Source of the DNA: JAAZBG01 sp964390065
GTDB lineage: Bacteria; Fibrobacterota; Chitinivibrionia; Chitinivibrionales; Chitinispirillaceae
Reading direction: 5' to 3'
DNA length: 64,000 nucleotides
Assembly (NCBI GenBank): GCA_964390065.1
Contig: CAYMGX010000004.1
Location: 1-64,000, forward strand
Below the pieces are notes generated by a model that ran no database searches, was not told the origin of the DNA, and saw only the letters and a list, made by a program, of their open reading frames with translations. Below are positions 9,203 to 20,600 of this stretch, piece after piece; the stretch's first letter is position 1; each line of letters begins with the position of its first letter. A program made the position numbers and the translations under genes.

Positions 9203-9488
9203 AACCCCTTTTAAAAATGTGTTCGTATGTTTGTCACTTAATTGTGGACTTAATATAGAATTCAGACTGGGAAATTCAGAATGAAATCGTTACGCCGTCG
9301 CAGTTTTTTCGTATAGTGCCTATACTATTCAACAAACAATGGATTATCCACAGTGGTATTTAAAAAATTGTTGCAGATTATTAGAGGGATGTACATGTAA
9401 CCAATTGCAGTTTTAAGAAACAGGAATTGATGACACAGTAATGAAAAACAAGGATTATCCTGACAGCAGCCAATCAGCAGTCACCATC

Positions 9489-9851
9489 TTAATTACCATT
9501 GATTTTCTGAACGATCGTCTGCATAAAACCAAGCTTCTTTTCGATGACTTCATACTCCTGTTTGTTATTAAATTTGACTTCTGATGGATATGCAGTCATT
9601 ATAACAGCATTGATATCATGCTTTTGCGATACTTTATCGAGGAATTCGACACCATTCATTTCGGGCATATTGTAATCGGTGACAATAAAATCGGGGACAC
9701 CGTTTTTTCTTATTTCTTCAATCGCTTCAAGTGGATTATCAAAAAGGACAACATCCTGTACTCCGCCAATTTTTAACCATTCTCCGAGAGCTTCAGTTAT
9801 GGAATTGGTATCATCAATCACCATAACCTTCTTAATGTCTTTTTTTTTCAC
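9489..9851 (-). CDS. Single-domain response regulator (CheY-like receiver)
   Basis: The 120-residue protein is a bare receiver domain. Acidic pair D13-D14, phosphoacceptor D59 in VTDYNMPEMNG, T86 in MTAY and K105 are all in place, so it should be phosphorylatable. There is no output domain. The start codon is GTG, with AGGTG about 7 nt upstream. No histidine kinase or chemotaxis gene is near, so the partner cannot be named; it may act in motility, phosphorelay or protein-protein signalling. Confidence 0.85.
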   Translation of the reverse strand: MKKKDIKKVMVIDDTNSITEALGEWLKIGGVQDVVLFDNPLEAIEEIRKNGVPDFIVTDYNMPEMNGVEFLDKVSQKHDINAVIMTAYPSEVKFNNKQEYEVIEKKLGFMQTIVQKINGN

Positions 9852-10062
9852 CAGTTTTCACCTGCCTGCATTATGAATGCACATATATGACAAATGCAAT
9901 TATCTATTGATACGGTAACAATTTCCCGGAGTAAGCAACACAGTGTACCAATGAGTGTATAGAAGTAAGATAGCGAAAGAAATGTTTTTTTTCAACTTTT
10001 CTTTCGCTATGGATAAACTTTTTTAATTTACAATTTTGTAAAATTATATAGCAGTAAATAAA

Positions 10063-13008
10063 TCAGGGAATTAACGGTTCGCGATTAAAACGGTGACCAT
10101 CTTTCTCCGCAATGTCAAATGCAGCGCTTCCTCCAATTACGGAGATAATACTTTCTTTTGAATTAAGAATACTTTCTGCAATACTACGCAGTTTTTCCGA
10201 ATTCGCAGTTAAAATTGATTCACGAACTTTCTGCCTGAATCCGGCTGTCTGTCCGATCATCTGATCGACGGCTTCACCAAACCCCTGTGCATGTGGTGAT
10301 AACGGTGAGTCAATCTTCCCTATTGCACCGATAATGTTCTGATCGATTTTATCCTGATTAATGCCGGCAGCAATCATTTGCAGCCCTTTCTCGAAATGAT
10401 GCAACGTGTTACCAAGATTTGGGTCACGGTATGATGCACATGCAAAAACCGGATGTGCAACAGACGACACCGACATACCTCCATATGCACCACCCTCAAC
10501 GCGGACTTTATCCCACAGATAGCCAGTTGACAAATAGCGACTTATGAGATACTGAATCCCAAAACTTTCGGGTGTCAAAGGAGACATTTTCCAGATTTTT
10601 GATACGAAATTTACTGCAGAGTTTATTTCAATACCCAGGGCACCTGCATTCGTTGATTCAGGTAGTGAATAATGTTCTTTGTTAAACACTCCGCCCGGGA
10701 GACTATCAATAAATCCTTTAACATTTTGCAGAATCTGCGATGGATCATCCGCGGTTACAGAGACAAATGCAGTGTTTCTGTTGACAACAAGCGCATGTAT
10801 CTCTTTAATCGCATCTACAACGTTATCGATAGTATTATTTTTAAGAATTGTATCAAGGAACCGCAGCTGTGTTATCCCGCCCATTAACTCATCCAGATAG
10901 CGTGATTTAGCAACAAACGATGATGCATACGAAATGGCAAACTGATGCCCCGATCCGACAACCGACGCATGAAGTCCGTTGCGCTCTTCAAGCAGAATGT
11001 CCCTGATCTGTTTCTTATTTGTCAAATCCGGTGATGATAACATATCGAAAATAATGCCAAGCATTTCAGGTGCATACCCGGCAATTGCCTTTCCATGTAA
11101 GAATCCGTAGAAAAACAGTGATTCATCAGTACCCGGCATGGTCTTGCATGACACCGATGCATCAATGCCACCTGTAGCGAGTGCAATACGTTTCGCATTA
11201 TCCTCATAGGAGTAGCCTTTAGTACCGCAGCGTGTGATCAGTTCGGCATATATTGACAAATATGGAACAAGCCGTTGTGGCAGACATTGCAGATTAAAAC
11301 CGATATCAAAATAGACCACACCGGATGTAAAAACCGGGTGTGTAAAAACAGTTGTTCCATTGTAGATCTCTTTTATTGCAGGCGTTTCTTTGCCTTTAAG
11401 CGGAAGATCCGATTTTGATAATTTCGGCAATGCAGCAAGTGCTGCTTCCGATGGCGGTGTTTTCTGCTGTTGCAGTAATTCATTTGTCAAGGTATGATAC
11501 TTTTCTTTATCAACTGAAGTAAAACCGCTCGTAAGTTTTTTAGCCTGTTCAACAGTCTGCTGTTCAAGCTGCTTTCCCATCTCCGATGAAGCCTCAATGA
11601 CAGCACAGAGCCGGTGATTGTTATCCAGAAGATGCTTACGAACAAGGGCCCGGAAAAATTCAGAACCTTTTGCGAACTCATTCTTGATAAATGCAAGCGG
11701 CTTTTCAAATGCAAGATGTGCAAGCGGGTCGCCATCATAGATCCAGGAGCGGTAGCAGCGCTCGGCAAGCCTCAGATTGTAGGGAAAGTGCGCACCGGTA
11801 ATTTCCCGTAAGCCAAACTCGATCTGGCGAATCGAACCTTCCATAAGTTCGCGGTCAAAACCTCTGTCAATTTCAGATCGCAATGTGTCAAGAACCAGTT
11901 TTTCTATAGCTGCAGCATTCTCATTGGTACTCTTGCGAAGGCCGGCTGCAAAAACAGTCTGGACAAGATCCGCTTCAAATCCACTGATATCATCAAGGTC
12001 CTCACCAAGTCCGCTGTCAACAAGCGTCCTCTTGAGAGGGCTACTCTCAGTTCCCAGAAGATAATGCGAAAGAATCCTGCCGCTAAGGGTCAATACCGGA
12101 TCGGTTGCATCACCAAAAATCCAGACAAGCGCAACCGTTGCAGTACCATCATCCTCTTTAGGGGCCGGAGCCGTGATACGAATACTCCGTGGAGTCGACC
12201 AGAGTGCCTGAGCATTTACCCTTGAGTCAATATCAAGAAAACCATAGTTGTCAAGATATTGATCATTGAGAAACCCGAGTGTCTTTTCGGATGGAAGATT
12301 TCCATAAAGAAAAACGAAGGAATTTGATGGATGATAATACTTCCGGTGAAACTCCCTGAACTGCTCATAGGTCAGATCGGTAATATGTTCAGGATCACCG
12401 CCGCTTTCGTATGAATAGGTAATATCTGGAAACAGGGTTCCCAGAGTTCTTCTGTCAACATGACTTGAGAAATTCGAAAAAACGCCTTTCATCTCATTAT
12501 AAACGATTCCTTTAATACCGACATCCTTATTGACATCCTCGACATCAAAGTGCCACCCTTCCTGATAAAACGTGTTCTCTGTAATAAGCGGATTAAACAC
12601 CGCATCACAGTAGACATCAACGAGGTTAAAAAAATCTTTTTCCACCTGCGATGACACCGGGTAGATTGTTTTGTCGGGATAGGTCAGTGCATTTAGAAAT
12701 GTCTGAAGCGATCCCTTGAGCAGTTCCTGAAAGGGATCTTTTATCGGGAACTTCTTTGATCCGCAAAGAACAGAGTGCTCCATAATATGAGGAACTCCGG
12801 TGCTGTCACTTACCGGTGTACGAAATGCAATTGAGAACAGGTTATTAGGATCATCATTAAACAGATGAAGCACACGGGCACCCGTTTTCTGATGCGTAAA
12901 AATATAGGCTGTTGCATGCAACTCGGAAATGGGCTCAACCCTATCAAGTTTAAAGCCCTTTACAATAGATGACAGATCAAGGTTCTGTTGAGGTACTAAA
13001 GATCCCAT
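10063..13008 (-). CDS. M16C zinc metallopeptidase (presequence protease/PreP-like)
   Basis: A 981-residue protein of the length and domain order of the PreP/Cym1 branch of the M16 family. The inverted zinc motif HIMEH is at residues 74-78, with third ligand E172 in VYNEMKGVFSN. The family sequence HSVLCGSKKFPIKDPFQELLKGSLQTFLNA follows the motif. The two M16 halves are joined by the helical M16C-associated hinge around residues 470-540. These enzymes enclose and degrade short unfolded peptides. No signal peptide is seen, so it is probably cytoplasmic. It stands alone, divergent from adk. Confidence 0.9.
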   Translation of the reverse strand: MGSLVPQQNLDLSSIVKGFKLDRVEPISELHATAYIFTHQKTGARVLHLFNDDPNNLFSIAFRTPVSDSTGVPHIMEHSVLCGSKKFPIKDPFQELLKGSLQTFLNALTYPDKTIYPVSSQVEKDFFNLVDVYCDAVFNPLITENTFYQEGWHFDVEDVNKDVGIKGIVYNEMKGVFSNFSSHVDRRTLGTLFPDITYSYESGGDPEHITDLTYEQFREFHRKYYHPSNSFVFLYGNLPSEKTLGFLNDQYLDNYGFLDIDSRVNAQALWSTPRSIRITAPAPKEDDGTATVALVWIFGDATDPVLTLSGRILSHYLLGTESSPLKRTLVDSGLGEDLDDISGFEADLVQTVFAAGLRKSTNENAAAIEKLVLDTLRSEIDRGFDRELMEGSIRQIEFGLREITGAHFPYNLRLAERCYRSWIYDGDPLAHLAFEKPLAFIKNEFAKGSEFFRALVRKHLLDNNHRLCAVIEASSEMGKQLEQQTVEQAKKLTSGFTSVDKEKYHTLTNELLQQQKTPPSEAALAALPKLSKSDLPLKGKETPAIKEIYNGTTVFTHPVFTSGVVYFDIGFNLQCLPQRLVPYLSIYAELITRCGTKGYSYEDNAKRIALATGGIDASVSCKTMPGTDESLFFYGFLHGKAIAGYAPEMLGIIFDMLSSPDLTNKKQIRDILLEERNGLHASVVGSGHQFAISYASSFVAKSRYLDELMGGITQLRFLDTILKNNTIDNVVDAIKEIHALVVNRNTAFVSVTADDPSQILQNVKGFIDSLPGGVFNKEHYSLPESTNAGALGIEINSAVNFVSKIWKMSPLTPESFGIQYLISRYLSTGYLWDKVRVEGGAYGGMSVSSVAHPVFACASYRDPNLGNTLHHFEKGLQMIAAGINQDKIDQNIIGAIGKIDSPLSPHAQGFGEAVDQMIGQTAGFRQKVRESILTANSEKLRSIAESILNSKESIISVIGGSAAFDIAEKDGHRFNREPLIP

Positions 13009-13127
13009 AACGTTTATGTGCCTTTCCCAAATAAAATTGATGCTGCACAGTGCCGCACTGATTGCCGATTAACAGATGCAACACAATAAAAAAGTCGGCC
13101 GGGCAACACAGTAAAAAAAGCCCAGTC

Positions 13128-13160
13128 TTGTAAAATAGCTCAAGATATACTATTTTACAA
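13128..13160. promoter_or_regulatory. Inverted repeat between the M16C gene and adk
   Basis: Perfect 11-bp arms TTGTAAAATAG (13128-13138) and CTATTTTACAA (13150-13160) separated by 11 nt. It lies in the 288-bp divergent region, 120 bp from the M16C start and 137 bp from adk. It is AT-rich and has no T-run, so an operator is more likely than a terminator; the binding protein is unknown. Confidence 0.35.
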
Positions 13161-13296
13161 CAAGTGTGTTACATAGACTGCTCCTTTGGGTTAATTTTTA
13201 CCACTAAGTGTTCTTTGTCGATGTAAGAGGCTATTTAAGCGCTTGATCTCATTATGATTAGTATTTTTTACTCTGTGAAGTTAAAGGAGAATAGAA

Positions 13297-13869
13297 ATGT
13301 CAGGAAAAAATGTAATCCTTTTTGGTCCTCCGGGAGCAGGAAAGGGTACACAGGCAGCAAAACTCAGAGATCTTTTGGATGTACCTCACATCTCAACCGG
13401 TGATATGTTCCGGTACCACATGAAAAACAATACCGAACTCGGACAGACCGCCAGAACATATACCGAAAAAGGTCAACTGGTTCCTGATGCCATAACAATT
13501 GCAATGGTAAAAGACCGCCTTAGCCAGGATGATATTAAAGCAGGATTTCTCCTTGATGGATTTCCACGCAGTGTTCCTCAGGCGGAAGCGCTTGACACAA
13601 TGCTTAATTCAATCAACATCAGTCTCAACCACGTTGTCAATATCAGTGTTCAGGATGATGAGATCCGGACACGCCTTGCAAAACGTGCAACGATTGAAGG
13701 ACGTGCTGATGATGCAGATCCGAAGGTGATTCAGAATAGAATTAATACCTATAAAAATCAGAGTGAACCCTGCCTCGGCTACTATCGCCCTCAGGGACTT
13801 GTGCGCGACATTGACGGAGTCGGAAGCATTGATCAGGTATTTGACAGGATCAGAAAAGTATTCAATTAA
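13297..13869 (+). CDS. adk: Adenylate kinase
   Basis: Adenylate kinase of 190 residues: P-loop GPPGAGKGT at 10-18, AMP-site ISTGDMFR, LLDGFPRSVPQAEAL, and the lid start RLAKRATIEGRADD. It interconverts ATP + AMP with 2 ADP. The lid is the short form: no Cys zinc cluster is present and the length is that of short-lid enzymes. AAAGGAG precedes the ATG by about 8 nt. It is monocistronic and ends in a strong hairpin terminator. Codon use and spacing are ordinary for the window. Confidence 0.96.
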   Translation: MSGKNVILFGPPGAGKGTQAAKLRDLLDVPHISTGDMFRYHMKNNTELGQTARTYTEKGQLVPDAITIAMVKDRLSQDDIKAGFLLDGFPRSVPQAEALDTMLNSINISLNHVVNISVQDDEIRTRLAKRATIEGRADDADPKVIQNRINTYKNQSEPCLGYYRPQGLVRDIDGVGSIDQVFDRIRKVFN

Positions 13870-13891
13870 TTACGGTATGAATCTCATCAAT

Positions 13892-13919
13892 AAAAAAGGG
13901 CTTTTTATAGCCCTTTTTT
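13892..13919. terminator. Rho-independent terminator after adk
   Basis: Stem AAAAAAGGGCT / AGCCCTTTTTT with a 6-nt loop, T-run at the end on the plus strand and a matching A/T run on the other, so it may act in both directions. It begins 22 bp after the adk stop. Confidence 0.85.
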
Positions 13920-14144
13920 ATTGATTTAACATTTAATCCTGGAATGGTACATTGAAAATACAATAGTAAAGCATCCTGGTTGGCCAAGCATTTACATTCT
14001 GATGCGTTAACAAATTTGAGTTCAGCTGTAAAGGTAGAATCTCCCGCGATTGTCACATGTCCTTGTTGTGATTCGATACCACTGGAATTAGCTGCAAGGA
14101 TATCTGTTACTGGAGGGAGTTTCTTTGCTGATTTTACATTCAAA

Positions 14145-14303
14145 TCACTTCTTTACGATTTCAACCCGGTGGTTTTTTGACCGCCCATCCTCAGTACGAT
14201 TATCAGCAACAGGCTTCTCATGACCCCATCCGATTGAAGACAATCGTTCCTTATAAATCCCTTTAGTAATCAAAAATTCTAATAGTGAAGTTCAATTGTG
14301 AGT
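14145..14303 (-). pseudogene. C-terminal fragment of an OmpA-family protein
   Basis: A frame ending at the stop 14145-14147 reads LLEFLITKGIYKERLSSIGWGHEKPVADNRTEDGRSKNHRVEIVKK (split here only for reading). The pattern GxGExxPVADNxTxxGRxxNRRVE is the end of the OmpA peptidoglycan-binding domain. Only about 50 residues remain; the upstream frame has no matching beta strands, signal peptide or start. It is therefore a gene remnant in the debris left of the cyclic glucan synthase gene. The further minus-strand frame 13862-14143 runs through the adk terminator and is not convincing. Confidence 0.7.
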
Positions 14304-14445
14304 ATTTGATATTAATGTTGTTAAAGTAAAAGATCATGGCGAAAAATATATTGTTTCTCAGGATGGTAATGAATTAAAACAGATATCACCCGCTGTCTAT
14401 GATCTCACATTTTATTCCGAAGCGTTTGAGTTTCGCAAATTTTGA
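14302..14445 (+). pseudogene. Orphan coding fragment (47 codons), unknown family
   Basis: A plus-strand frame reads VFDINVVKVKDHGEKYIVSQ and goes on to SPAVYDLTFYSEAFEFRKF before a stop. It has protein-like composition and an in-frame stop just before 14302. There is no start site or ribosome-binding site. I read it as a remnant; no family is recognised. The rest of 13920-14640 shows no intact gene. Confidence 0.3.
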
Positions 14446-14665
14446 GTTAAAAAGGCTGAACATATAGGTCAAGCCCGTTGTTTACATTGTATTGAGGGTA
14501 TGACGAAATGTTTTGTTTCGGGGGTATTAAAGAAAACTCATATTTAAAAGCACTTCTATGGTTTGCGTATTTTGCAGTAATGTGTTATAACTATAATAAT
14601 TAATTTGACCATTCCTAAAATAATCGTAGGGCGATAATTTTTTGTTTATGATAATAGGAGGGATA

Positions 14666-17600
14666 ATGCGGAGATTTTTAACTGATTCATTCCGGATAAC
14701 ACAGGGTTTTTTTGCGAAAAAGCTGCCAACAAAAAAAATAATCAATGAACATCCGCTAAGGGCTGAACTTTTCAGTACGGACCAGTTTGGCCTCCATGCA
14801 AAATTTCTGGCAGAGAACCACTCTGTAAATCTGAAGAAAACCAGGGAAAAACTTCTTATCCGCCTGAAGAATAATGAAGAAATTCTGCTGCGCGCAAATA
14901 AAATGCTTAATGATGCAGTTAAAACAAAAAACAGCATTTCTCCTGCAGGTGAGTGGGTGTTGGATAATTATTACCTGATAGAAGAACAGATACGGCTTGC
15001 GCAGAAATACCTTCCAAAAGTATATAGCAGAGAACTGCCGAATTTACTAAAGGGCCCCATGGCAGGATATCCAAGGGTATATGATATTGCCATGGAAATA
15101 GTATCGCATGGGGACGGCCGTATCGATGTCAAAGGGTTAACCGCATTTATTACGTCTTACCAGACGATAAAAAAACTGAAACTTGGGGAATTATGGGCTA
15201 TTCCCATAATGCTGCGTCTTGCGCTTATAGAGAATTTAAGACGTGTCTCCGTCAATATGATGGTAACACAGACGGACAGGGACAAGGCAGACTACTGGGC
15301 AAACAGAATTCTGAAAGTGGCGGTTAAAGACACTGATAAATACATTCATGAGATAGCGGCAATGGCAAAAGATAATCCGCCCATGTCGGACTCTTTCGTG
15401 TCGGAGTTTGTAAGGCGCCTTCAGGGCCAAAGCGCCAACATTGACCTGCCTTTAAACTGGCTGGAAAAGAAACTTTCCGAACAGGGAGAAACTGTTAACC
15501 GGCTGATACGCTCAACCAGCCGCAAACAGGCTGCCAATCAGGTGTCCATAGCCAATACGATAGAAAGCTTAAGGCTGCTTGAGGGGACCAACTGGCATGA
15601 TTTTGTGGAGACTTTAAGCGTGGTTGAAGGGATTTTAAGAAATGACCCCTACGGCGTTTACAGTGATATGTCTTTTGAAACCCGTGATACATACCGTCAT
15701 GTTATTGAAAAATTAGCTATGAAAAGCGAACTTGCTGAAGAAGATGTGGCGGCTCGGCTTCTGGAACTTGCAGCCGGGGAAACGCAAAAGAATAACCGTA
15801 AAGATGTGTCAGCGCACATAGGTTATTATCTTATAGATAAAGGGCTGGAGCAGTTTTATAGAGCGCTGAAAATAAGATTTCCTGTAAGTGATTTATTGCA
15901 GGCAAAAAACACATCATTGTCAATGCCATTATATATGGGTTTTATTATACTGTTAACGTGCGCCGCAGCCGCGGCTGGTTTGTTTTTGGCGCGGATGCTG
16001 GGGTTGCACGGCCAGCTTAATTTTGTGATACTTTTAGTACCTCTGCTCTTTACTGCAAGTCAGACAGCTATTTCCATTGTGAACTGGATAGCCACAATTA
16101 TTGTAAAACCGAAATCTCTTCCGAAAATGGACTATTCAAAATCAATAGCACCTGGGGCGCATACGCTTGTGGTTGTGCCTACTTTGCTTGGCAGCACACA
16201 GGGAATTGAATCGCTTGTAGAAAATCTGGAGGTTAGTTACCTTGCAAATAAAGACCCGCAGATAAATTACGCGCTGCTGACTGATTTTAGGGATGCCCAA
16301 CAGGAAACCCTGCCGGAAGATGAAGCGCTACTGTCCTGTGTAATTGACGGGATAGAAAAATTAAATAACAAATATCCGGGTAAGGATAGTGAAATATTCT
16401 ATTTTTTTCACAGAAACCGTAAGTGGAACCCCCGTGAAAAAGTATGGATGGCATATGAAAGAAAACGAGGCAAGCTTTCTGAATTAAACATGCTTCTTAG
16501 GGGCTGTGGAAATGACAGATTCAGCGTCATAAAAGGCGATGTACAGCATCTGCAGGACGTAAAATATGTGATAACGCTTGATACGGATACCAGGATGCCA
16601 AGAGACACCGTAAAAAATCTGGTTTCAATTATTTGTCATCCATTGAATCAGCCGGTGTATGATGAAAAAAAGAAACGTGTGGTATCCGGTTACGGAATTC
16701 TTCAGCCGAGGGTGGAAGCGGGGTATCCGGGGGAAAATCCGTCCGCTTTTATTAGAATTTTCGGCGGCGAGACAGGAATTGACCCTTATACAAAAGCCGT
16801 TTCCGATGTTTATCAGGATCTGTTTTTTGAAGGGTCATTTATAGGCAAAGGGCTGTATGAAGTTGATTCTTTTGAAAAATGCCTGAAAGAGCGTCTGCCG
16901 GAAAACCTGATACTTAGCCATGATATGCTTGAAGGGTGTTATGCCCGTTGTGCGCTTGTGACTGAAGTTGAACTGCAAGAAAAGTTTCCGACCGGATATC
17001 TGAAAGATGTCAGCCGCAGGCGGCGCTGGATTCGGGGCGACTGGCAGATAACACAATGGCTGTTTCCAATGGTTCCGGGTTTTAACGGGAAAAAAGAGAA
17101 AAATTCGCTGTCTTTTCTATCGCAGTGGAAAATACTGGATAATTTAAGGCGCAGCCTTGTACCTGTTTCTGTTTTTCTGATGTTTATATCCGGATGGATA
17201 CTGTTTAAATCTTCCTGGTTGTGGACTCTGTTTATTATAGGGCTTTCAAGTCTGCCGATACCCGTTAAATTGCTGTATGACGCGGGAAGAAAACCGGATG
17301 GCATAACAATGGAATCACATCTTTCGGCATTATCTGCTTCATTGGCTGGCCGGGGCCTGCAGTTTCTTCTTTCTTTTGTGTTTATAGTGTATGAAGCGTA
17401 TTACAGTATTGCGGCAGTGTTTACCACTTTCTGGCGAAAGTTTATCACGCGCAGGAAACTACTGGAATGGAATACTTTCGCGGAAACGGAACTTGCCGGA
17501 AATATGACCGCGTTTGATTATGTTAGAAAAATGATCACAGCTCCGTTTGCGGCAGTGGTGTGTATAGCTTCGGGAACTGTGACATCAGATCTGCCGGCGG

Positions 17601-20600
17601 TAATAGTGCTTATTTCGTGGCTGTTTTCTCCTGCTGCTGCATATATTATCAGCAGGCCAGCTCCTTTGCGCCGCGATGCACTTTCCGAGTCAAAAAAACT
17701 TTTCTTAAGAATATGCGCAAGAAAGACGTGGAGATTTTTTGAAGATTTTGTAACTGCCCATGACAGTTTTCTGCCGCCGGATAATTTTCAGGAAGAACCG
17801 CTGGGAATAGCCGCACGCAGGACATCTCCCACCAATATAGGTCTTTCTCTTTTGTCCAATCTCACGGCATATGATTTTGGATATATTTCAATGGGCGAGA
17901 TGCTTGACAGGACAAAAAAGACATTTGTCACCATGAGCACAATGGAGAAATACAGGGGCCATTTTTACAATTGGTACAGCACTGAGACCTTAAAACCGCT
18001 GCTTCCTTTATACGTTTCTTCCGTTGACAGCGGAAACCTTACAGGCAATTTACTGGTTTTACGTTCGGGTGTTCTGGAAATGCGGGCGGAGAAGATTGTC
18101 TCTTTAAAAATACTTGACGGTCTGCTGGATGCTCTTAACACGCTTAAGGAAAGTTATAAGGAACCGCTTAAAAATATGGCTGCTGCAGCAAGGGAAACCG
18201 CTGTAAGGATAGAGGTAAGGTTAAAACGCATGGAGGATAATCTTTTATCTGTGCCTGAAACACTTCCGGAATTACATATGATGATTCGCCACTTGTCTGC
18301 AGAGTGTTCAAAAATAATTATTGACCTCGATTTTATAGACCTTGTAAAAACAAAAAAATGGGGTATAACTTTTGAAAAACAGTGCTACCACTGCCTTGAA
18401 GATATGGTTCATATGGCGCCATGGATTCAACTTCCGGCTGAAATCCCTGGTATGTGGGATAAAGATGACGAAAAACAGAAAGAAATTTTAAACTTTTTAA
18501 GGGCGGAATTAAGGCAGCTTGACACGATACCTTTTCTTATTGATGCTGCGAGGCTGGAATTAAAACTTACACCTGTGATAAATCGGATACTTGAATTTAA
18601 TAACAATAACAAAGCCGAAACAGAGTGGTTATTGCTGCTTAAAAATGCAATTTCAACCGCCGGGGCAAGGGCGTGCGAAAGAATTGCCGTAATTGAAGAA
18701 CTGGCGCTTTTCTGCAGTGAAATGTCAAATGTGGAGTATGACTTTCTTTATAATAAATCCAAACATTTGTTTCATATAGGATATAACGAAGGTGAAAGAA
18801 AAACTGACGCTTCGTGCTATGATCTTCTTGCGTCCGAATCGCGTCTGGCAAGTTACACAGCCATTGCCCAGGGATGCGTGCCTCAGGAACACTGGTTCAT
18901 GCTCGGAAGGCTACTATCAAAGCGCGGCGGAGATCCGGTGCTGGTATCGTGGGGCGGTTCCATGTTTGAATACCTGATGCCCCTTCTTATAATGCCGGAT
19001 TATGAAGGAACGTTACTTAATAGGACTTACAAAGCAATAGTTGAAAGACAGATAGATTACGCAAGGCGTAATGAAGTGCCATGGGGTATATCGGAATCAG
19101 GATACAATAAAGTTGATGTTACCATGGCTTATCAGTACCGTTCATTTGGAGTGCCAGATTCAGGTTTTAAGAGAGGGTTATCAGAAGACCTCGTAATTGC
19201 CCCGTACGCGTCTTCCCTGGCGTTAATGGTAGAACCCGAAAAAGCCTGTGAGAATCTGGAACTGCTAAAATCTAAAGGTTTTGAAGGGGAATATGGTTTT
19301 TATGAGGCTATTGATTACACTCCGGCCCGGCTTGCCACGGATGAAAAATACGCCGTAGTAAAATCATATATGGCTCATCATCAGGGTATGTCGTTATTAT
19401 CTTTCGCGTATGTCCTTTTAAACAGGCCTATGCAGAGGCGTTTTTTAGCTGACCCTATGTTTAAAGCCACAGAACTTCTACTGCAGGAAAGGGTTCCTGT
19501 GGATGTGCCATTTCTTTATGACACGGAAGTTACAGGGCCGCTTAGGCAAATGGAAGAAAGGGAGGCTCTTTTACGCGTTTTTACAAATCCCGATACTCCT
19601 ACACCGGAGATACACCTTTTATCAAATGGAAAATACAACGTCATGGTGACAAATGCAGGCGCCGGTTACAGCAAATGGAAAAATATTGCGGTAACAAGGT
19701 GGCGTGAAGACGCGGCGCTGGATAATGAGGGTACATTTGTGTACCTTAGAGATACGCAAACCGGGGATTTCTGGTCTGCAGCCCATCAGCCGACGCTTAA
19801 AAAGTCCAGACATTATGAAGCGGTTTTTTCACAATCGCGGGCGGAATTTAAAAGGCGGGATTATCACATTGACACGCATACAGAAATAGTTGTATCGCCG
19901 GAAGATGACGTGGAACTTCGCAGGATTACAATAACCAACAGATCCCGCGAAAACCGTCAGATAGAGTTTACCAGTTATATGGAAGCGGTGTTAAATTATC
20001 CGGAGGCTGACCAGGCACACATCGCTTTCAGCAATCTTTTTATACAGACGGAAATTATTAAACCGTATCAGGCTGTAATCTGCCGCAGAAGGCCACGTTC
20101 TGAAAATGAATCGTATCCTTTTATTTTACATCTTATGGCTGTTCATGGCAATTCTACGACGCCGGCTTCATATGAAACTGACCGGAGTAATTTTATAGGG
20201 CGCTGCGGCACAACGGCTAATCCCGCTGCAATGCATGATAACGGCTTTCTTTCAGACAGTGAAGGCGCAGTGCTTGATCCTGTATTAAGTATCCGAGGTA
20301 GCGTGGAACTTGATTCACAGGAGTCGGCGGTGATTGATTATGTGACGGCGGTATGCAACAGTATGGAAGACGCATATAAACTTATGGAAAAATACAGGGA
20401 TCGCAATCTTGCGGACAGAGTTTTTAATCTTTCCTGGATACACGGGCAGGTTGCACTGCAGCAGATAAATGCGACAGAAGCGGATGCCCAGCTTTATGGG
20501 CGCCTTGCAGGCGCCATTGTTTATGCCAATCCCGCATGGCGTGCAGCTGCAAGTATACTTAAAAAGAACTTAAGGGGGCAGCCGGATTTATGGGGTTACA

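Noticed and set aside
13862..14143. 93-codon minus-strand frame between the OmpA fragment and adk
   Set aside because: It runs straight through the adk terminator hairpin, has a TTG start without a ribosome-binding site and no recognisable domain. It is probably debris or chance.
14527..14937. 136-codon minus-strand frame over the start of the glucan synthase gene
   Set aside because: It is antisense to a strongly supported gene and its Phe/Ser/Arg-rich composition is that of a shadow frame.
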